A DNA stretch of 41,201 bases from Rhizobium tibeticum (GTDB lineage Bacteria > Pseudomonadota > Alphaproteobacteria > Rhizobiales > Rhizobiaceae): contig NZ_FOCV01000041.1 of NCBI RefSeq assembly GCF_900110205.1, forward strand, positions 1 through 41,201. The letters are read 5' to 3'. The notes under the pieces are model-generated. The model did not search any database. It was not told where the DNA came from and saw only the letters and a program-made list of their open reading frames with translations. Both the position numbers and the translations under genes were made by a program. Numbering within the stretch: position 1 is the stretch's first letter; every line of letters begins with the position of its first letter. Positions 16,095 to 24,616 of the stretch are shown one piece after another.

Positions 16095-16616
16095 ATGGCG
16101 GAGACAGCAGCGTTTCAGGATGCCGTGACGGTTCGCCCTGCAGTTCCGGCGGACGCGCAGCCTCTCGGGACGTGGGGAGCGGAGCTTATCGCGCTTCACC
16201 ATCAGTTCGACGCCGAGCGGTTCATTGGGGCCGGGTCTGCCACGCCGTCGAAGTATGCGAGCTTTCTCGAGAGGGAGATTGGCCGACCAGATGCGGTCGT
16301 TCTCGTGGCCGAAGATCACGGGTCTCTAGTCGGCTACGTCTACGCGGCGCACGAGGGCAGGGATTACATGTCCTTGCGCGGACCCGCAGGTGTCATACAC
16401 GATCTCTTCGTCGATCCAGCCCGCCGCGGTGAGGGCATCGGCAGGTCGCTACTTGAGGCAGCCATCTACGATCTCAAGTCCAAAGGCGCCGAGCTCCTGG
16501 TGCTCTCGACGGCGTACCGCAACGAGGCGGCTCAGAGCTTGTTCGCTGCTGTCGGTTTCCGTCCCACAATGATCGAGATGACACATTGGACGAACAAGAG
16601 ACGTCCCCAAGAATGA
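16095..16616 (+). CDS. GNAT-family N-acetyltransferase, 173 aa
   Basis: The acetyl-CoA motif A reads VIHDLFVDPARRGEGIGRSLLEAA, with the R-x-x-G-x-G/A pyrophosphate loop. Motif B follows as LLVLSTAYRNEAAQSLFAAVGF. The N-terminus (VTVRPAVPADAQPLGTW) is the usual first strand and helix. I choose the ATG at 16095; a GTG nine bases earlier touches the flavodoxin stop and is also possible. It ends the rightward run. The acceptor is unknown: an amine, or a drug-like toxin given the cluster's detoxification character. Confidence 0.88.
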   Translation: MAETAAFQDAVTVRPAVPADAQPLGTWGAELIALHHQFDAERFIGAGSATPSKYASFLEREIGRPDAVVLVAEDHGSLVGYVYAAHEGRDYMSLRGPAGVIHDLFVDPARRGEGIGRSLLEAAIYDLKSKGAELLVLSTAYRNEAAQSLFAAVGFRPTMIEMTHWTNKRRPQE

Positions 16617-16810
16617 ACTGAGCAAGGATCGGGACCGCTAGTCCACGCGTCTCGCGATCCGTAAATCCTCGTAAGGAACACCCCATCCGCCGGTCGATCT
16701 TAGAAACAGCACGGAGGTCTAGACGCCTTGCTCACCGAGTGCGTTCGATGCAAGCACGTGCATGACGTTGCGATGAACGGCGCGAAGCTCTTCCGGAAAG
16801 AGGTAGGCTC
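16617..16810. other. Intergenic region between convergent genes
   Basis: It separates the GNAT gene from a leftward small gene. No clear T-tract hairpin and no plausible coding frame were found. Confidence 0.4.
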
Positions 16811-17170
16811 CTAGCAGGGCCGTCGCAGCGTTATGTCCAGCTTTCGCTCGAGATAATCCGCGCGCGCCTTCTCCAACGCCTCCTTCAGTCCGGCTTCGGA
16901 GGCGAGGCGATCCATGATCCTGTGCACATGGCTGCAGAATGTCTGCGGGATGGTGAAGACGAAACTGTCGCCCAGCCTTACACTTGGCGTGTCCCTGATA
17001 GCGTCGCCCAGGAAGAGATGTCCGTCAGGAACCTCGACAAGCTTGCCCGGTTCCAGCGATACAACGGCCAGCGTCGCGTTCACACGATCGGTCCCCATCG
17101 AGACCAAGTCGGCGACTTCCTCCGCCTCGAAGGTCGCCCGGTCGAGCAACCTGAGATCATCGTGCGACAT
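16811..17170 (-). CDS. Hypothetical protein, 119 aa
   Basis: The sequence starts MSHDDLRLLDRATFEAEEVADLVSMGTDRVNATL. It has strands in VVSLEPGKLVEVPDGHLFLGD, then VRLGDSFVFTIPQTFC, and a C-terminal helix with LKEALEKARADYLERKL. The mix of beta-rich middle and charged terminal helix looks like a folded cytosolic protein. No family is recognised and no ribosome site is strong. It is leftward, convergent with the GNAT gene. Confidence 0.5.
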   Translation of the reverse strand: MSHDDLRLLDRATFEAEEVADLVSMGTDRVNATLAVVSLEPGKLVEVPDGHLFLGDAIRDTPSVRLGDSFVFTIPQTFCSHVHRIMDRLASEAGLKEALEKARADYLERKLDITLRRPC

Positions 17171-17277
17171 GATCAGCGCGAACGCACTCTCTCAGTCGGC
17201 CGCTCCGCGAGGCGCTTTTATCTTGCCGATGGAAGCCCGCCGGGACGGTTTTCAAAACCTCCGCCTTGAGGCAGCAC

Positions 17278-17490
17278 CTAGCAGTAGTACACACCAACCG
17301 CGCAGCGCCGCACCGTGCGCCGTGCTACCCCGGCGACGCTGACCGGGGTAAGTGGTCGCCCAACCCTCGCCTCGCTGGTCGTCACAAAACTCTGCACGCC
17401 GGGAATTAAAAGCTCGGATCCCAGTTCCAATCCGACCAACGCGACGATCCCGGTCAGCAGGACGATTTTGAGTTTCGTCGACACGTTCAT
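17278..17490 (-). CDS. Small membrane or exported protein, 70 aa
   Basis: The N-terminus MNVSTKLKIVLLTGIVALVGLELGSELLI is a signal peptide or single membrane anchor. The mature part reads VQSFVTTSEARVGRPLTPVSVAGVARRTVRRC and ends VYYC. A cysteine pair and the VAGVARRT stretch recur in small rhizobial proteins found beside DUF2092 genes. Its ATG overlaps the stop of the DUF2092 locus by four bases (ATGA), showing translational coupling in the ancestral operon. Function unknown. Confidence 0.75.
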   Translation of the reverse strand: MNVSTKLKIVLLTGIVALVGLELGSELLIPGVQSFVTTSEARVGRPLTPVSVAGVARRTVRRCAVGVYYC

Positions 17491-18282
17491 TTGGTGTCTC
17501 CTACGACAAAGTTAGCTGGAAGCTCATCGATATCGATAAGTTGCTTCGGGTCGTCGACCTTCTTGGCGTCCGTCGGGGCCTTGAAGCTGAAATCCTGCGC
17601 GTTTAGTTCCGTGCCGCTCTTCCAGTCGCTGATCTGGACGTTGTACTGCGGTCCTTGGTCTACTTGTGTGGAAGTAATGACATATCTGCAGGGATGAGGG
17701 TGCTCGCCTTGTGCGATCCATATCTGCCAGTCGACTTCCTTGGCCCGAAACGCGAGATGATCGCATTCCGTGCCGCCAATCACGCCACTGCCGAGATCCT
17801 TCACCTCGACAACGTCGCGCATCAACTCGTCGTAGACGTTTGACTGGAGTAGATCAGCGCCCGGTACGGGTAGGTGATCTTAACTCCTCGATGAGATTGT
17901 CAATCGAACCGGGCACTTCGAACTGAGCGTAGAGATTGCTGTCCTTGCTAAACAGCGTCAGCGTCTTTCCGTCGAAGGTGATCTCGACATTGGCAAAGCC
18001 GCCGAACCGGGTGGCGCGGATTTTGTCGGGCCGAGCCATATTCATCGTGCCTGAACTTGCCAGCAGCAGTTTCTGATGTTCCTTGTGACTACCTCGAGAC
18101 TGGTGTCGTAGGCGAACGAGACCGACTTTTGATTGGCCATATGGTCTGACATTGACCAAAGCCTTGGCCTCGGTTTCGCCAGCCGCTGCGTCCGAAGGCG
18201 TTCCAGACACGATGGTCAGTGCCAGCACCGCGGATGTAAGCGTGGCTGTGAGTTGCATAGCCGTTTGCGCTATCGTCGTCAT
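17487..18282 (-). pseudogene. DUF2092 family protein, broken by three frameshifts
   Basis: Read across frames this is one exported DUF2092 protein of about 260 residues. It has a signal peptide (MQLTATLTSAVLALTIVSGTPSDAAAG), then MANQKSVSFAYDTSLEVVT, then EHQKLLLASSGTMNMARPDKIRATR, ITFDGKTLTLFSKDSNLYAQ and PGADLLQSNVYDELMRDVVEV. The C-terminal half has GTECDHLAFRAKEVDWQIWI and a CRYVITS strand. The frame must change near 18150, near 18083 and near 17880. Each change restores family-like sequence, so the breaks are secondary. DUF2092 proteins are predicted periplasmic, lipoprotein-carrier-like folds. The two surviving open frames (17854-18282 and 17487-17825) should not be annotated as separate genes. 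Confidence 0.85.
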
Positions 18283-18446
18283 CGAGGCAGTCTCCCTTGA
18301 ACGTTCGTCAGCTATCGACGTGATCCGACCTCATTTGTGCAGGGTTCGAAAATGCATATGTGGTTGAGGCAGCACGACATGATGGCCGCCTTGATTGTGC
18401 GGACCCCGAGATGGTTTCCTCGACCACATTTCGCCATCACTGGCAA

Positions 18447-18698
18447 TCACAGCACCAGTTCGGCGCGTATATCTTGAGCAGCGAGAGGTGACCCCGCTAT
18501 GTCGGCAGGCCGATCGACCCGCCACATGCGCCACTGGTTGGCCCAGGTCTCCTTCAACCAGCGTATCTCGCCTTCACTGATCCGGACCGGTTCGAGGCCG
18601 CTGGCATCGGTCTGTTCGCGCTCCAGCCCTGCGTATCCCGCAAACAAGAGCGCACCGCCAAGGGCGAAGTGGAGCAGTGGTTCCCTGAGGAGGTTCAC
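18447..18698 (-). pseudogene. N-terminal remnant of a PpiC-type peptidyl-prolyl isomerase
   Basis: The fragment begins MNLLREPLLHFALGGALLFAGYAGLE, a typical membrane anchor of rhizobial parvulin-like isomerases. It continues PVRISEGEIRWLKETWANQW, the usual SurA-like N-terminal helix. After that the expected sequence is lost: the frame reads WRVDRPADIAGSPLAAQ and stops within 25 residues. No parvulin catalytic domain is found downstream in any frame. It is therefore a truncated or heavily mutated gene. Recognition rests on the N-terminal 50 residues only. Confidence 0.5.
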
Positions 18699-19062
18699 AG
18701 GACATCCCTTCAGATGCGGGAGAGCTCATAAGGCATTGTCGAGGCGGGGGACGCGAATATGCGGAACCACTGAAATACTGATACTGCTTGCCGTGTTTGG
18801 CAAGACGATAACGCGGAACTAAGCAACTTGCGGATGAACCGAATCACGCGCCTCGCTGATGGGTCGGATGGGAGACAATTTCGCCAACCAGGTGGGAGGG
18901 GCTGACTGCTGCAGGAACTTGACGAACTGCGACAGCGCCCGTCCGACACCCCAATCTGTGGTCCCTACTGGTTGATCAGGCTACCGAGCTGGGCAGTAGA
19001 AGTTATCCGGCAGATGGAACAGTATGTTACGGACGAGTTTCCCGGTCTTCATTTCGCGGTAT
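18699..19062. other. Intergenic region downstream of the nitrate transporter operon
   Basis: It separates the nrtD stop from the PpiC-like remnant. Short frames show no motif. In many rhizobia nitrate or nitrite reductase genes follow nrt genes; none is here, so the operon ends or was cut at nrtD. Confidence 0.4.
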
Positions 19063-19860
19063 CTACTCCGCGGCCTCGATGAAGCGGTGGCGTTCGTAGA
19101 GGAACTTCAGCACGGCTTCGCGGCATTTGAGATATGTCCGGTCGGAGGCAAGTTCGATGCGATTGCGGGGACGGGATATGGTCACATCGAGCACTTCGCC
19201 GATGCGGGCCGCCGGGCCGTTGGTCATCATCACGATGCGATCGGACAGGAGCACGGCTTCATCGACATCATGGGTGATCATCACCATCGTATTGCCAAGC
19301 CGGGCGTGGATATCCATCACCGCGTCCTGAAGATGCGCGCGGGTCAGCGCATCGAGAGCGCCGAAGGGCTCGTCGAGCAGCAGGATCTTCGGTTCCATTG
19401 AAAGCGCGCGGGCAATGCCGACGCGCTGTTTCATACCCCCCGAAATTTCTGAAGGCCGCTTGTCCTTGGCGTGCCCCATCTGCACGAGGTCGAGGTTGGC
19501 CATGACCCAGTCATGCCGCTCGGCCTTGGTCTTTGTTCTGTTGAAGAGTTTGGCGACGGCGAGGTTCACGTTCTCGTAGACTGTCAGCCAGGGCAGGAGC
19601 GAATGGTTCTGAAAGACGACGGCGCGTTCCGGACCCGGTTCGTTGACCTCGCGGTTTTCAAGGAGCACGGCGCCTGCTGAAACTGGGGTCAGGCCGGCGA
19701 TGAGGTTGAGCAGGGTGGACTTGCCGCAGCCCGAATGGCCGATGATCGAGACGAATTCGCCCTCGGAAATCGTCAGATTGATGTCCTTCAGGACGTCGGC
19801 GCGTACGCCACCCCGATCGAAATGTTTGTCGATGTGGTCGAGCTTGAGATAGGCGTTCAT
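19063..19860 (-). CDS. nrtD: Nitrate/sulfonate-type ABC transporter ATP-binding protein
   Basis: The 265-aa ATPase has all nucleotide-binding motifs: Walker A GHSGCGKSTLLN, Q-loop VVFQNHSLLPWLTV, signature EISGGMKQRVGIARAL, Walker B ILLLDEPFGALDALT and the H-loop MITHD. The long linker after the Q-loop (NRTKTKAERHDWVMANLDLVQM) and the C-terminal ISRPRNRIELASDRTYLKCR favour the NrtC/NrtD branch over taurine or alkanesulfonate ATPases. The ATG at 19860 (MNAYLKLDHIDKHF) lies 11 bases after the permease stop. It energises uptake through NrtB at the inner membrane. The nitrate assignment rests on family resemblance plus the regulatory leader upstream. Confidence 0.88.
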   Translation of the reverse strand: MNAYLKLDHIDKHFDRGGVRADVLKDINLTISEGEFVSIIGHSGCGKSTLLNLIAGLTPVSAGAVLLENREVNEPGPERAVVFQNHSLLPWLTVYENVNLAVAKLFNRTKTKAERHDWVMANLDLVQMGHAKDKRPSEISGGMKQRVGIARALSMEPKILLLDEPFGALDALTRAHLQDAVMDIHARLGNTMVMITHDVDEAVLLSDRIVMMTNGPAARIGEVLDVTISRPRNRIELASDRTYLKCREAVLKFLYERHRFIEAAE

Positions 19861-19871
19861 CAGTGCGTTCC

Positions 19872-20765
19872 TCAGTTGGCGACGGCGCCGCGGGTGACAA
19901 GTTTGCCGAGCGCGGCCACCAGCTTGTCGAGGGCGAAGCCAACGATGCCGATATAAGCGAGCGCGACGATGATGTCTGGAAGGCGCGATGAATTCCACGC
20001 GTCCCAGATGAAGAAGCCGATGCCGACGCCGCCAGTCAGCATTTCGGCGGCGACGATGGCGAGCCAGGAGAGGCCGACGCCGATCCTGAGACCGGTGAAG
20101 ATGTAGGGTGCTGCCGACGGCAGCATGATCTTCCAGAAAAATTCGAACTGGTTGAGCCGCAGCACCTCGGCGACGTTGCGGTAGTCCTGCGGGATATTGC
20201 GGACGCCGACGGCGGTGTTGATGATCACCGGCCAGATCGAGGTGATGAAGATGACGAAGATGGCTGAAGGGTTGGAATCCTGGAAGGCTGCGAGTGACAG
20301 CGGCAGCCAGGCGAGTGGCGGAACCGTACGCAGCACCTGGAAGATCGGATCGAGGCCACGCATCGCCCAGACCGACTGGCCAATGATTGCACCGATGATA
20401 ACGCCGCAGACCGCCGCAAGGCCAAAGCCATAAACCACGCGCTGCAGCGAAACGAGAACGCGCCAGGCGAGCCCGATATCCTGGGAGCCGTAGTTGAAGA
20501 ACGGATAGGCGATCAGGTCATAGCTATCCTGCCAGACCTGATGCGGCGAGGGCAAAGACGCATCCGTCGATGAACAGAGCACCTGCCAGACGAGCAGGAT
20601 AACTGCCAGCACGACGGCCGGCGGAACGATATTGCGAAGTGCGGTCAATCCCGCACGACGAAAATCGATCCGCGATCCATGCTTGCCGGAAAATGGCAGA
20701 ACCTTCGCCGCCGTCTTGGCAGAGGCGGCTGTGGAGGGATTTTCTTTATTTGCCAGGGCGGACAT
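19872..20765 (-). CDS. nrtB: Nitrate-type ABC transporter permease
   Basis: The 297-aa protein has a 45-residue cytoplasmic N-terminus rich in Ala, Lys and Ser, then about six membrane segments. The permease-ATPase contact loop (EAA motif) is visible as EVLRLNQFEFFWKIMLPSAAPYIFTGLRIG. The segment VWQVLCSSTDASLPSPHQVW and the GxDPIFQVLRTVPPLAWLPLSLAAFQ region are typical of nitrate and bicarbonate permeases. The ATG at 20765 (MSALANKENPS) is preferred over upstream frame extension. It lies 58 bases after the nrtA stop and just before nrtD, one operon. Confidence 0.9.
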   Translation of the reverse strand: MSALANKENPSTAASAKTAAKVLPFSGKHGSRIDFRRAGLTALRNIVPPAVVLAVILLVWQVLCSSTDASLPSPHQVWQDSYDLIAYPFFNYGSQDIGLAWRVLVSLQRVVYGFGLAAVCGVIIGAIIGQSVWAMRGLDPIFQVLRTVPPLAWLPLSLAAFQDSNPSAIFVIFITSIWPVIINTAVGVRNIPQDYRNVAEVLRLNQFEFFWKIMLPSAAPYIFTGLRIGVGLSWLAIVAAEMLTGGVGIGFFIWDAWNSSRLPDIIVALAYIGIVGFALDKLVAALGKLVTRGAVAN

Positions 20766-20823
20766 CAACGCGCTCCTCACGTGAATGAAAGGCCGGCGCG
20801 CGCGTCGCGCGCCGGATGCGGGG

Positions 20824-22136
20824 TCAGGAGGCAGCCTTGATCGAAAGGCTGTCGAGGTAGGCGGAGGGATTTTCAGGATCGAAGACCTTGCCGTCGAAGA
20901 AGGTCTCCTTGCCGCGGGAAGACGATGCGGGAATGTCGGCTGCAGCGACGCCAAGATCCTTGGCGGCCTCGCGCCAGATGTCTTCGCGGTTCACCTGGTT
21001 GACCAGCGCCTTGATGTCGGTGCTCGCTGGCAGATTTCCCCACCGGATGTTTTCCGCCATGAACCAGGTATCGTGGCTCTTGAACGGGTAGGAGGCGCCG
21101 TCTTTCCAGAACTTCATATAGAGGTCGGTGGCTTTGACCTCGCGGCCGTTACCATAGTTGATGTCCCCCTTGAGGCGGCCGAGCACATCCTTCGTCGGGA
21201 CGTTGAACCATTGCCGCTTGCCGAGGATATCTGCCATCTCCGCCTTGTTGTCCATGCTTTCGCACCACTGCTGAGCCTCCATGACAGCCATCAGCAGAGC
21301 CTTTGCCGCATTGGGATTCTTTTCGATCCAGTCGGCCCGGAGCCCGAGCGCCTTTTCAGGATGACCCTTCCAGAGCTCGCCGGTCGTGGCTGCGGTGAAG
21401 CCGATGCCCTGGTTGACGAGCTGCTCATTCCACGGTTCGCCCACACAGAAGACGTCCATGTTGCCGACCTTCATGTTGGCAACCATCTGTGGTGGCGGCA
21501 CGACGATGGTCGAAACGTCCTTGTTCGGATCAATGCCACCGGCGGCGAGCCAGTAGCGGATCCAAAGTCGTGGGTGCCGCCTGGGAAGGTCATGGCGGCC
21601 TTGACCTCCTTGCCTTCTGCCTTCTTTTTCTCGAACGCGGCCTTGAGCTTGGAGGCATCGAGCTGCACGCCAGTTTCAGCATATTCCTTGGCGACGGAGA
21701 TGCCCTGGCTATCGAGATTGAGCCGGGCGAGGATCGCCATCGGTACCGGCTTATTGTTCTGCGTCACCTTGCCGGTTTGCATGAGATAGGGCAGCGGCGA
21801 GAGGATGTGCGCGCCGTCGATGCCGTTTGCTGCGCCGCCCAACACGAGGTTGTCGCGGGTCGCGCCCCAGGATGCCTGCTTGGCGACATCCGTTTCCGGA
21901 AGGCCATGCTTGTCGAAAAGGCCCTTTTCCTTGGCGATGATCAGCGGTGCGGAATCCGTGAGAGCGATAAAGCCCAGCTTGACACCTTTCACTTCAGGGC
22001 CTGCCCCGGCTGCGAAGGCGCCGGACGGAAAGGCAGTCTTGACGGCGCCGATGAGGGCAGCCGTTGCAGTCGTCTTGAGTATGCTGCGGCGGGTAACGCC
22101 GCTTGTCGAAATCCCAGTCGTCGAAATCTTTGTCAT
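20824..22136 (-). pseudogene. nrtA: Nitrate ABC transporter substrate-binding protein, frameshifted
   Basis: The first half (22136 to about 21570) starts MTKISTTGISTSGVTRRSILK with a Tat leader (RRS followed by a hydrophobic stretch, cut near GAFAAGAG). It continues as an NrtA-type binding protein (GVKLGFIALTDSAPLIIAKEKGLFDKHG, AAMTFPGGTHD). At about 21565 one base is missing after the His-Asp codons. The other frame then reads WIRYWLAAGGIDP and VSTIVVPPPQMVANMKVGNMD, continuing intact to the stop at 20824. Repaired, the protein would be about 436 residues, normal for the family. As given, the transporter lacks a functional binding protein. A sequencing error at TTTGG is possible. Confidence 0.9.
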
Positions 22137-22170
22137 GCGCAGGTTCCCTCTGCTGGCTGAACTTTGGACA

Positions 22171-22196
22171 CAAAAAAACGCCGCCGGAAATTGCGG
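22171..22196 (-). terminator. Leader terminator-like hairpin before nrtA
   Basis: On the minus strand CCGC (22193-22196) can pair with GCGG (22181-22184). A run of seven T residues follows (22172-22178), about 35 bases before the nrtA start codon. The stem is short, so it is a weak intrinsic terminator on its own. Its place inside the leader, after an ANTAR-style hairpin, fits an attenuator rather than an operon end. Confidence 0.5.
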
Positions 22197-22251
22197 TCAC
22201 GGGATCGGAGGATCCTGGACATCAAAAACCTTGCGACGTCGGTGTCGTGTG

Positions 22252-22299
22252 TAGGCGCTTATGCCGCGCCTATCTGCGCCGGTCGCCGTTGACCGGTGC
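22252..22299 (-). promoter_or_regulatory. Two-hairpin leader resembling an ANTAR (NasT-type) antitermination site
   Basis: The first hairpin (22299-22276 on the minus strand) has a nine-base stem with one mismatch (CCGGTC against GACCGG at the top) and a six-base loop AACGGC. The A at loop position 1 and G at position 4 are the two loop bases conserved in ANTAR-protein RNA targets. Three bases later a second hairpin (22272-22252) has a perfect seven-base stem TAGGCGC/GCGCCTA, but its loop, GGCATAA, has seven bases and lacks the A1/G4 rule. In nitrate operons NasT binds such tandem hairpins to prevent termination. One hairpin matches well, one only in placement. Confidence 0.55.
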
Positions 22300-22310
22300 G
22301 TGTCGGAACG

Positions 22311-22326
22311 TGCAATCAGCGTGCCA
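22311..22326 (-). promoter_or_regulatory. Sigma-54 (RpoN) promoter of the nrt operon
   Basis: On the minus strand TGGCAC (22321-22326) then G, four bases, and TTGCA (22311-22315) match the -24/-12 consensus TGGCACG-N4-TTGCA exactly. Transcription would start near 22300, at the foot of the first leader hairpin. RpoN promoters need an activator such as NtrC, which ties the operon to nitrogen limitation. A palindrome TGTGC-AGC-GCACA at 22468-22480, about 150 bases upstream, is a possible but unproven activator site. Confidence 0.85.
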
Positions 22327-22806
22327 GTTCTAGGGGTAACTCGTAACAATATGAAACAAAAGGAGAAATCACGCGATTCCAGGAATGCCTATTCTTTATG
22401 CAGACTTTCCATATGCTCATGAAATGTGCGGTTGCTCGTTGTGATCGCCGTCGTGAGAGCACTTATTTGTGCAGCGCACACGGTCGTGAGGCCGTGATGG
22501 CGCAGTCGGGGAAATGGATTCTGACCGTGCCTTCGCGTCTGGCGCGCATTCCGCTAATAATACGCCGGTGAAGATGCTGTGAGGGAAAATGAGAAAGCTG
22601 GTCGAAGGCGCATAATGTATCGTTTGGAACGTTCGCAAAGGATGCGGGAGCTTAGCCACCCGCCTGGCGGCAACGACTGTTTCTGCCCGTCGCCCGTCGC
22701 CTCCTCCCGGATCGCGGTCTGTTTGTGTGGCATCGCGCTTCATCCCCTGCTTTCTTGACGACTTGCCTTCCCTTACAATCGCTTCCGGACACACAGGAGT
22801 TCCGTC
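22327..22806. other. Divergent intergenic region, nrt operon and DUF6494 gene
   Basis: It holds the far-upstream control region of the nrt operon and the promoter region of the rightward DUF6494 gene. Apart from the palindrome at 22468-22480 nothing specific was identified. A long minus-strand open frame crossing it is judged a shadow. Confidence 0.45.
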
Positions 22807-22998
22807 ATGAACGAAGACGCTTTCAACATGTCGATCCGCAAGTTCCTGAAGGAAGTCGGCGTCACTTCGCAGCGCAAGATCGAGGAGACGGTGCGTGAAG
22901 GGCAGACCGACGGCAAGAAGCTGAAGGTCCGCATGACGCTGACGGCGGAAGGCACCGGCCTCAACCACGTGGTTGACGGCGAGATCGAACTTCCATAA
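22807..22998 (+). CDS. DUF6494 family protein, 63 aa
   Basis: The ATG has an AGGAG ribosome site. The protein MNEDAFNMSIRKFLKEVGVTSQRKIEE runs into a lysine-rich turn and a strand (KLKVRMTLTAEGTGLNHVVDGEIEL). This is the whole length and pattern of the DUF6494 family: a helical N-terminus with FNMSIRKFLKxVGVTSQREIE and a C-terminal beta hairpin. The family is widespread in proteobacteria and cyanobacteria; its function is unknown to me. It stands alone, divergent from nrtA. Confidence 0.88.
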   Translation: MNEDAFNMSIRKFLKEVGVTSQRKIEETVREGQTDGKKLKVRMTLTAEGTGLNHVVDGEIELP

Positions 22999-23402
22999 GT
23001 CCGCATTGGGCTTGGTCGCCTGGAACCGCCAGGACCCAACCGCGGCCCGCGACCACATCATCGATATTGCGCAGTCATTGGCGCGGCCGAGCAGGAGAGG
23101 GGTGAGTTGCCTGATCGCGACGGTGGAATCCCTCGATCGAACGGAACGGCTTGGTCGGTCCTGGTTCCCGGCCTTGGGCCGCCTGCTCAAGCCGGACCTC
23201 CGGCGACGACCCTTTAACGGGTCAAGCCGTGCGCGAACTGACTGCGGCGTCACAGGGCCTGGTATGCTCTTTTTGGGGTCTGAATTGGCAACAACAGCAC
23301 ACAGGCTGGCATGAAGTCGAATATGAACGAGCGCCATGGAAGACGCGGTCCCTTGCCTTCAGGGGCATGCCAAAGAGGTTGCGTGCACTCAAGTACCAGG
23401 AC
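22999..23402. other. Stretch without a supported gene
   Basis: Frames here are arginine-rich and lack motifs or ribosome sites. No repeat or terminator was recognised between the DUF6494 stop and the convergent small gene. Confidence 0.4.
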
Positions 23403-23657
23403 TTATGTCATTCGCCGAACGACCCAGAGTGACCGGCCCGCATGAGCGATTCCCGACACGGGCCGGACGCGGGGATCATCTTTGAGCCGTTCGGCCTCTA
23501 CCACATCAAGAAGCAGAACCTGCTGATCGGTCTCGTTTGCATTCGGCGTGATCCACCAGCGTAGATCCTCGCAGCAGAGCCCAGCCTCCGGGTGCTCCTG
23601 GAGGTATTCAATGGCATATTCGGCGTCCGCTTTTCTCGGTACGGTGTCGACGGACAT
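23403..23657 (-). CDS. Small hypothetical protein, 84 aa
   Basis: MSVDTVPRKADAEYAIEYLQEHPEAG is followed by LCCEDLRWWITPN, then VLLLDVVEAERLKDDPRVRPVSG and WVVRRMT. AGGAGAGAGCAG directly before the ATG makes the start secure. The protein is acidic and helical at the N-terminus, with a Cys-Cys pair and Trp-Trp motif in the middle. Not recognised. It is an isolated leftward gene with a good start and coding composition. Confidence 0.7.
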   Translation of the reverse strand: MSVDTVPRKADAEYAIEYLQEHPEAGLCCEDLRWWITPNANETDQQVLLLDVVEAERLKDDPRVRPVSGIAHAGRSLWVVRRMT

Positions 23658-24031
23658 CTGCTCTCTCCTCCTTCGTCTGCGATCTTGCCGCTGTTGGCAT
23701 GGACGGCTTTGCGCCAGAATCGACGCACGACCGCACCGCGCTCGAAGCGGTTTCGCCGTCGTCAGGTCTTCGGTTCGTATCCCTTCAAGGCGACCAAGGC
23801 GCAGTGGTCGCCTTGATCCACGTCCATGCTTTCGACCTGTCCGTAAATTTAGGAAGCGCTACCATCGCCATCTAGTGCCCGTGGCCTGGAGAGACAATGC
23901 AAGTAAGTCCGGTCCATCAATGGCCTGAAATGGCTCAGATGCGATTAATTTTAACAGGCTCTTCGTGCCATTGCGATTGGTCTTGTTCTTGGTGTTGGTA
24001 TGTTGCCCACCACTGCGCTGCCACTGGGGGT
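23658..24031. other. Intergenic stretch without a supported gene
   Basis: It separates two leftward genes. No convincing frame, repeat or terminator was found. Confidence 0.4.
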
Positions 24032-24616
24032 CTATTCTATGATCGCCATCTTGAGCTCGGCTTGGCGGCCGAGCCGGGTCATCCAATCACGAAATTGCGG
24101 CTGGATCTCTATCTGGCGGCCATAGTGACGAGAGAGTGCGGCACTCAAATCACCGTTGCGACCGAGCTGGTCATCAGCGAAGGCGACCATCTGGGAATTT
24201 GGCCAGGCTTGCGGGCGTATTTTCACAAGCCGCGCGAATAGTGCTTCAGCCGGTTCGTCGGGATTGGCTTGCGCCATCAGCGTTATCATCGCGGCCGTAG
24301 AGCGCGAGACGCCCATGTGACAATGCACAAGCACGTGGCTCCGAGCGGTACGATCCTGCCGCGATAGAAAGTCCTCGCCGAACTTGAGTACGGCTTTGAC
24401 GTGATCGTGAGTAGGCATGATCTGGCCCGGAATCGGTGTGATTATGTCATGGAAACGGAGCGTCGTGCGGACATGGTGTCCATAGGCCGAAAAGGCTTCA
24501 AGATCTGCGCGATCAGGATCGATGATCGACAGCACATGAGTTACATTGCGGTCGCTTTGCGACGGCAGTTCGTCAATGCCGCACACGGTAAGTTCCGGCT
24601 GAAAGGCCAAGTCCAT
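24032..24616 (-). CDS. Cysteine-based protein tyrosine/dual-specificity-type phosphatase, 194 aa
   Basis: The catalytic P-loop is HCHMGVSRS (HCx5R plus Ser) at about residues 97-105, in the context SHVLVHCHMGVSRSTAAMITLM. A general-acid Asp candidate lies upstream in RFHDIITP. Length and layout match bacterial tyrosine-phosphatase-like proteins of the dual-specificity fold. The ATG is preceded by GGGAGACAAGCTA, a good ribosome site. It acts in the cytoplasm; no signal peptide is visible. Whether it acts on protein, nucleotide or inositide substrates cannot be told from sequence. No kinase neighbour is present. Confidence 0.88.
   Translation of the reverse strand: MDLAFQPELTVCGIDELPSQSDRNVTHVLSIIDPDRADLEAFSAYGHHVRTTLRFHDIITPIPGQIMPTHDHVKAVLKFGEDFLSRQDRTARSHVLVHCHMGVSRSTAAMITLMAQANPDEPAEALFARLVKIRPQAWPNSQMVAFADDQLGRNGDLSAALSRHYGRQIEIQPQFRDWMTRLGRQAELKMAIIE

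Noticed and set aside
22468..22480. TGTGC-AGC-GCACA palindrome as an NtrC site
   Set aside because: It differs from the known NtrC half-sites (GCACC/GGTGC); position alone is not enough, so it is mentioned only as a possibility.
22417..23337. 306-codon minus-strand frame
   Set aside because: It covers the DUF6494 gene in antisense and intergenic DNA, with no recognisable domain or ribosome site.
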